Part shown: in pieces, positions 40,529-43,977 of the stretch
Layout: each line of letters opens with the position of its first letter
How positions within the stretch are numbered: position 1 is the first letter of the stretch
Virus record (IMG/VR): IMGVR_UViG_3300050122_000067
Coordinates: 1-43,977 of that record
From: a virus
Length of the DNA stretch: 43,977 bases
Strand: one strand, 5' to 3'
Position numbers and translations under genes: made by a program
The notes under the pieces: model-generated
The model's input: only the letters and a program-made list of their open reading frames with translations
What the model was told of the DNA's origin: nothing
The model's database searches: none

Positions 40529-40710
40529 GGGTTATTATTTTCTATTTCAGTTAATCTATTACACATTGTTTCCCACTCCCCTCCGGTCTCTTCATCCCTT
40601 ACAGTACAAAAGTATCTTCCCTTTCTTACAAGGGTAACCTTACCCCCGTTATTGAATTCGTTATCAATAATATATTCCTTTCCGTCCTTTAGATCTATTT
40701 CTTGTAGCAT
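40525..40710 (-). CDS. Small beta-rich protein (61 aa)
   Basis: It reads MLQEIDLKDGKEYIIDNEF, then KVTLVRKGRYFCTVRDEETGGEWETMCNRLTEI. This alternation looks like a small beta-barrel (SH3- or Tudor-like) with two Cys. Its start lies 47 bases inside the end of the upstream gene, a long overlap, but both frames have sensible codon use. Unknown function. Confidence 0.5.
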   Translation of the reverse strand: MLQEIDLKDGKEYIIDNEFNNGGKVTLVRKGRYFCTVRDEETGGEWETMCNRLTEIENNNP

Positions 40711-40894
40711 AATCTATTCCTTTATTAATTGCTTCCATTTTACTTTCAAGTGAATCGGTTTTATATCGAATATGTTTAATGATAAAACTTTTATAAATGA
40801 CCTGTACAGTTGACGTTTTATTATGTCCTTTTCCTGCTTTACCGCCAGTTTGTTTTGCAAGTTTTACTGTATATTCTCCAATTATTCTTACCAT
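40664..40894 (-). CDS. Small basic protein (76 aa)
   Basis: The protein is basic, with strands VRIIGEYTVKLAKQTG and TSTVQVIYKSFIIKHIRYKTDS around a Gly/Lys loop (GGKAGKGHNK), then a helix (SKMEAINKGIDYATRNRSK). The fold could be a small nucleic-acid-binding beta-beta-alpha protein. It overlaps the HNH gene end by 7 bases and the next start by 47. Not recognised. Confidence 0.5.
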   Translation of the reverse strand: MVRIIGEYTVKLAKQTGGKAGKGHNKTSTVQVIYKSFIIKHIRYKTDSLESKMEAINKGIDYATRNRSKGRKGIYY

Positions 40895-41235
40895 TGTTCT
40901 TCAGTTTGTAAAGCTTTAAATTTATCTACTTCGTGGTACTTTTTAATATTGTCTTTTAAAGTCATTTTTTGAATGTTCCAAATATGATACCCATCTTGAT
41001 TATGTATGCGGTCTACTGAATCCCCTCTCCCTGGTACAAAATTATTTTCTTCACACCATAATCTAAATACATGAAGAGGTATTGTAAAATCTTTTGGACG
41101 TTGTTTAGCTCTATCCTTTAGATTATGCCACACATATTTAATCGGGTCCAAAAATCTTCTTTTCCTGGAACGACAAGTTGCACAATGGGCATTGTCCTTA
41201 CATTTTTCTGTACAATGAGAGGTATGGTATTGCAT
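40888..41235 (-). CDS. HNH endonuclease-family protein (115 aa)
   Basis: Cysteines near the N-terminus (HCTEKC, HCATCRSRKR) form a zinc cluster. The body has PIKYVWHNLKDRAKQRPKDFTIPLHVFRLWCEEN, then GDSVDRIHNQDGYHIWNIQKMTLKDN, the D-R-h-x-x-x-x-GY...N-hxhh-x-x-x-N form of the HNH core used by a common phage family. The first catalytic His is replaced by Asp. It probably nicks DNA or acts as a free-standing homing endonuclease. It begins 5 bases after the exonuclease stop. Confidence 0.8.
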   Translation of the reverse strand: MQYHTSHCTEKCKDNAHCATCRSRKRRFLDPIKYVWHNLKDRAKQRPKDFTIPLHVFRLWCEENNFVPGRGDSVDRIHNQDGYHIWNIQKMTLKDNIKKYHEVDKFKALQTEEQW

Positions 41236-41239
41236 GTAA

Positions 41240-42340
41240 TCATCTTTTAGAGAATACTTCTACAGCTATAAAGCCGTTTAAATAGTGACTGCGGGGCCTT
41301 TCCCATTGATTGGTATCAATATGCCAAGCAATTTCTTCCAGGGTCTGTTCCCATCCCGTTATCCTTGTTCCTTCCATGCCGGATCTCTTTATCTGAAGGT
41401 CTGAGCCTTTGTAACCATACAGATAAGGAATCTTTTCCTGATCGTCAATAACAACGTTAAGAGGATTCATTATACTATAATCACTATATTGTCCTTTTTT
41501 ATATGTCTTGATCCAGGCATGTAAAAGGAAATCGTAGATACTATGTTGCAGGGGATAATCAAATCTCCTAATTGCATCGGGGAAAAGGAAAGTATTGTTT
41601 GTATATTTTAAATCCACTTCCCGGATCTCCTTGCGTTTGTGGTTGATATGTATAATATCAAGCATTCCTTTCATTGGTAATACCTCAAGATTATCAAACC
41701 CGCTTAATTCAAATTCAGCAAAAATCTGTTGCTGAAAGAGAACTTCACAATCCTTCTTAGCAACAAAGAACCCTCTGCTGATAGCATCAGTCTTTAATAT
41801 TTGTGAAAGTTCTTTTGCCAGGGCGAGTTGATCGTTATCTATTACGATCTTACTCCCTACCTTAGTAAGGAAATCAAAGAATTCTGATCCATTCTTTATC
41901 ACATCATTATATGCGCGTTCCAAATTGGATACCCAAAACTCATGTTCTGTACAAAACTTTTTTACAATATCTTTATTTTCAGTAAGATCGTACTTTTTAA
42001 GTGGAATTTGTTTTGGTTCAAACAACGCAGCTACAACTGCTTTATTCAATTCTGTAGCATTCTTATTAAGCTCAGTAATATGATCAAAAACCGACCTTGT
42101 TATAAGAACAATCTTATCTGAAGGTTTTGCTACCTCAGAAAGGATAAACCTCTTTTCAAAGAGTTCTGGATTAAATATCAAGGTATCAAGCAAGCTACCA
42201 AACTCCATCCCTTCGGATGTGGTTTTTGGGCGAATGTTTAGTATCCATTTATTATACCAGGCTTTGGGGCTTAGTATTCGCCAATCTTTAATAGAGGATT
42301 GCGAAATTGCGAATTTATTTTTGTATTCTGAGGGTTGCAT
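41240..42340 (-). CDS. RecE-like exonuclease, PD-(D/E)XK
   Basis: 366 aa. The N-terminus, FAISQSSIKDWRILSPKAWYNKWI and GMEFGSLLDTLIFNPELFEKRF, is typical of exodeoxyribonuclease VIII-like proteins. The catalytic core is MKGMLDII (D228) followed by REVDLKYT (D243, K245), with a later QHSIYDFLLHAW (Q265, Y269) in the QxxxY position. Such enzymes chew 5' strands to give 3' overhangs for a recombinase, here probably the RecA at 28804. The start overlaps the upstream gene end by 26 bases. Confidence 0.85.
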   Translation of the reverse strand: MQPSEYKNKFAISQSSIKDWRILSPKAWYNKWILNIRPKTTSEGMEFGSLLDTLIFNPELFEKRFILSEVAKPSDKIVLITRSVFDHITELNKNATELNKAVVAALFEPKQIPLKKYDLTENKDIVKKFCTEHEFWVSNLERAYNDVIKNGSEFFDFLTKVGSKIVIDNDQLALAKELSQILKTDAISRGFFVAKKDCEVLFQQQIFAEFELSGFDNLEVLPMKGMLDIIHINHKRKEIREVDLKYTNNTFLFPDAIRRFDYPLQHSIYDFLLHAWIKTYKKGQYSDYSIMNPLNVVIDDQEKIPYLYGYKGSDLQIKRSGMEGTRITGWEQTLEEIAWHIDTNQWERPRSHYLNGFIAVEVFSKR

Positions 42341-42761
42341 CTTCTTTTAATTTTGTACACAATTGATTATAATAATTTTCAAGGTCATTGTTTCTGTCTT
42401 TACGTCCGTGAACTTGATTACTCCAAAAATAGTCTGAAAGTACAGCGGCAGTTGCAGATGCTAAACTATCAATAGGACATCTTACGCATGTATAACTGCC
42501 AAAAATTCTGTTTATGTCGCTTTGTAAGTTTTCTGATGTTAAAAATCCTTCAGCAACCCATTTATTCCAAATATAATAATTTCCTTCCCAATCCCCTGCT
42601 AATGCAAAGCGACAACAATAGTCTACAGGATTGCTACCATCTGCCCAGGTCATTATATTTTCTCCTAGAGGATCAATTCTGAAGAAAACAGGTACTCCGG
42701 GACCAACTTGAATCCATCCTGCTTTTAGAGCAGCGTTTAACATGTGATCAATAACTATCAT
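42315..42761 (-). CDS. Unknown protein with Trp/Cys-rich middle (148 aa)
   Basis: The start is the ATG at 42761; a GTG 6 bases upstream is possible. It contains HMLNAALKAGWIQVGPGVPVFFRIDP, DYCCRFALAGDWEGNYYIWNKW and SYTCVRCPID, then a helix (SLASATAAVLSDYFW) and a charged tail. The CxxC and CC could bind metal. It is encoded between two nucleases in overlapping frames, so it may assist DNA processing, but I recognise no family. Confidence 0.5.
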   Translation of the reverse strand: MIVIDHMLNAALKAGWIQVGPGVPVFFRIDPLGENIMTWADGSNPVDYCCRFALAGDWEGNYYIWNKWVAEGFLTSENLQSDINRIFGSYTCVRCPIDSLASATAAVLSDYFWSNQVHGRKDRNNDLENYYNQLCTKLKEDATLRIQK

Positions 42762-42966
42762 ATTCACTGTTTAAAGGAACGTAATAATTTTTATACCAGT
42801 AATTATAATCCTCTTTACACCTTTCATATTCTCTACGAATATTGTCTTCCACTCTTTGTCTTTCTTCTGGCGTTTGAGGATATGTAAACATTCTACTCCA
42901 ATTCTTTTCCGATATAGCGTTGGATAATTTTTGAACAAAATCTGGACTAACTTCTATTTGTCCCAT
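42748..42966 (-). CDS. Small helical protein (72 aa)
   Basis: An acidic/aromatic helical protein: SPDFVQKLSNAISEKNWSRMF, PEERQRVEDNIRREYERCKEDYNYWYKNYY. It is probably two helices with a Tyr/Trp-rich end. It starts 2 bases after the endonuclease stop and overlaps the next start by 14 bases. Function unknown. Confidence 0.5.
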   Translation of the reverse strand: MGQIEVSPDFVQKLSNAISEKNWSRMFTYPQTPEERQRVEDNIRREYERCKEDYNYWYKNYYVPLNSEYDSY

Positions 42967-42968
42967 GA

Positions 42969-43562
42969 TTATGATTTTAAAAATTCATTTAATGATTTAG
43001 GAATGTATTTTGTTTTCCATTGTCCGGTTCTTGGATTCTTTTTATATTTGAAATCAGGAATTGCTTCTTGGGGCATAAAAGTTCCTTCAAACAGGTCTTC
43101 AGGAATAATCAAATCTACAAATATATTTTTAATAGACCAAATTACTTTTTGTATAACACTAAAACGTGCTGTTTTTCCATGTTGATCAAAGGTCGGTTTA
43201 ATTTCAGCATATGTAACTCTTCGAAACTCATATTCGTATGATCCAAAGAACCAGCTTTTCGGATTAATATTACCTTCTATTAAAGAGACAAATTTATTCC
43301 ATCCATTGTCCGTCCATTTTATTATGAAGTCGGGAGTATAAGTTAGATCGTTTAAAAGAGTAAAGTTTTTGACTTCTTTTTTTTCTTTTGTCTTTAATTG
43401 TGTGGTCCGTGTATAAAGAAATTTTACTGGATCAAGAATTTGCATCGGAGTATTAATTTTATACCATTCCTGAATGAATTCAGCTTGTTTAAGTTCTTCT
43501 AACCACATAGCAAACCATACCTCTTCTCGACTATCGAATATAATATTTTTATAAGTTTCCAT
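42969..43562 (-). CDS. PD-(D/E)XK endonuclease, phage type
   Basis: 197 aa from the ATG at 43562 (METYKNIIFDSREEVWF); the frame is open further up, but only inside the HNH gene. The active-site pattern is S-R-E-E (Glu14), LTYTPDFII (Asp78) and TYAEIKPTF (E120, K122), followed by RFSVIQKVIW with the Gln/Lys often seen after the core. The distribution resembles phage endonucleases of the DUF1064/Holliday-resolvase-like group. A role in branched DNA resolution or packaging is possible. It follows an HNH gene by 5 bases. Confidence 0.75.
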   Translation of the reverse strand: METYKNIIFDSREEVWFAMWLEELKQAEFIQEWYKINTPMQILDPVKFLYTRTTQLKTKEKKEVKNFTLLNDLTYTPDFIIKWTDNGWNKFVSLIEGNINPKSWFFGSYEYEFRRVTYAEIKPTFDQHGKTARFSVIQKVIWSIKNIFVDLIIPEDLFEGTFMPQEAIPDFKYKKNPRTGQWKTKYIPKSLNEFLKS

Positions 43563-43567
43563 ATATT

Positions 43568-43977
43568 TTAATATTTCCAAATAAAACCCCCTGCTGTGTT
43601 TCTTTTTCCTTTTGCACAATAACTAATATTAACACCGTGTATTTTTGTTTTTTTGGCCGCTTCTGTTATTGATTTATATATTTTTATTAATTTTCCTGAG
43701 ATACTGTATTGTTTTATTTTTATAGGTGGACCATATTGTATTTTAAGGACATTCATTGCATGTTTTTTATTTTCTGAATCAGTTACCCATTCCAAATTCC
43801 AATCATTATTATTCAATTTATTTCCATCTTTATGATTAACGTAAGGTTTATTTTCTGGGTTTGGGATAAAAGTCAAAGCAACTAAACGATTAATTCTTTT
43901 ATTATATGATTTATTATTTTTCCATAATAAAGTATTATAATAACCTCCTGTTTTTAGTTCAAATGCTTTTAATTTAT
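43568..43977 (-). CDS. HNH homing endonuclease, 5'-truncated by window edge
   Basis: The frame is open to the right edge, so the true start is outside the window; a TTG at 43876 is internal. The HNH core reads INRLVALTFIPNPENKPYVNHKDGNKLNN, then WNLEWVTDSENKKHA (H, N, and the terminal N..H). This is the classic form of I-HmuI-like phage enzymes. The C-terminal KQYSISGKLIKIYKSITEAAKKT...SYCAKGKRNTAGGFIWKY is a NUMOD1 module like those ending both GIY-YIG proteins here. It is placed directly before an endonuclease gene. Confidence 0.85.
   Translation of the reverse strand, partial: KLKAFELKTGGYYNTLLWKNNKSYNKRINRLVALTFIPNPENKPYVNHKDGNKLNNNDWNLEWVTDSENKKHAMNVLKIQYGPPIKIKQYSISGKLIKIYKSITEAAKKTKIHGVNISYCAKGKRNTAGGFIWKY

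Noticed and set aside
1-43977. CRISPR arrays, rRNA, insertion sequences, integrase or attachment sites
   Set aside because: No regularly spaced repeats, transposase, integrase or rRNA-like sequence seen on either strand; no sign of lysogeny genes in this window.

Overview
This window is part of the genome of a tailed double-stranded DNA phage infecting a Bacteroidota (Flavobacteria/Bacteroidia-type) host. Four things point there. Start codons lack Shine-Dalgarno sequences and sit behind A/T-rich leaders. Three spacers carry the Bacteroidota promoter element TAnnTTTG (TATATTTG at 16421 and 33371, TAAATTTG at 33279), one of them with TTTG 20 bases upstream. The DNA is AT-rich (17-50% G+C in the 60-base rows I counted). 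The large virion proteins resemble, from memory, internal 'cargo' proteins of crAss-like podoviruses. That affiliation is an inference; no major capsid protein, portal, terminase or polymerase lies in the window.

Layout. Positions 1-28513 form a rightward late block. It holds a partial HNH homing endonuclease, a 656-aa virion protein, a GIY-YIG endonuclease, two mid-size structural proteins and two giant (1727 and 1740 aa) polyvalent proteins. The giants carry a RecB-like nuclease domain (first) and an ADP-ribosyltransferase-like region plus an HExxH zincin (second). A promoter and a leader with three consecutive hairpins at 16421-16496 start the next unit: tail fibre/adhesin genes (YadA-head-like, a 1499-aa fibre, a Gly-rich tip, a beta-helix spike), several small membrane proteins that look like a lysis cassette, an HNH endonuclease and a GH24 endolysin. 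A hairpin terminator at 28515-28545 separates this from the leftward block.

Positions 28547-43977 are almost entirely leftward early/middle genes. Working from right to left they are: a partial HNH endonuclease, a PD-(D/E)XK endonuclease, a RecE-like exonuclease, small unknown proteins, a DnaQ-like exonuclease with an SSB-like tail, a dATP/dGTP diphosphohydrolase-HAD fusion, an RNA ligase, a 29-aa membrane peptide, a Pnk-type kinase, a metallophosphoesterase, a primase-like small protein, an Rv2179c-like exonuclease, a MazG-like gene broken by TGA at a conserved Trp codon, a second GIY-YIG endonuclease, a glycosyltransferase and a bacterial-type RecA. One gene (33396-33887) runs the other way, with its own promoter and terminator.

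How the parts fit together: the leftward block supplies recombination (RecE-like exonuclease plus RecA), nucleotide-pool control (MazG-like, diphosphohydrolase-HAD) and probable RNA end repair (kinase, ligase, phosphoesterase). The rightward block builds the virion, receptor-binding apparatus and lysis. Six homing endonuclease genes (HNH or GIY-YIG) sit between functional genes. All 22 rightward genes end in TAA, about a third of leftward genes end in TGA, and I found no gene ending in TAG.
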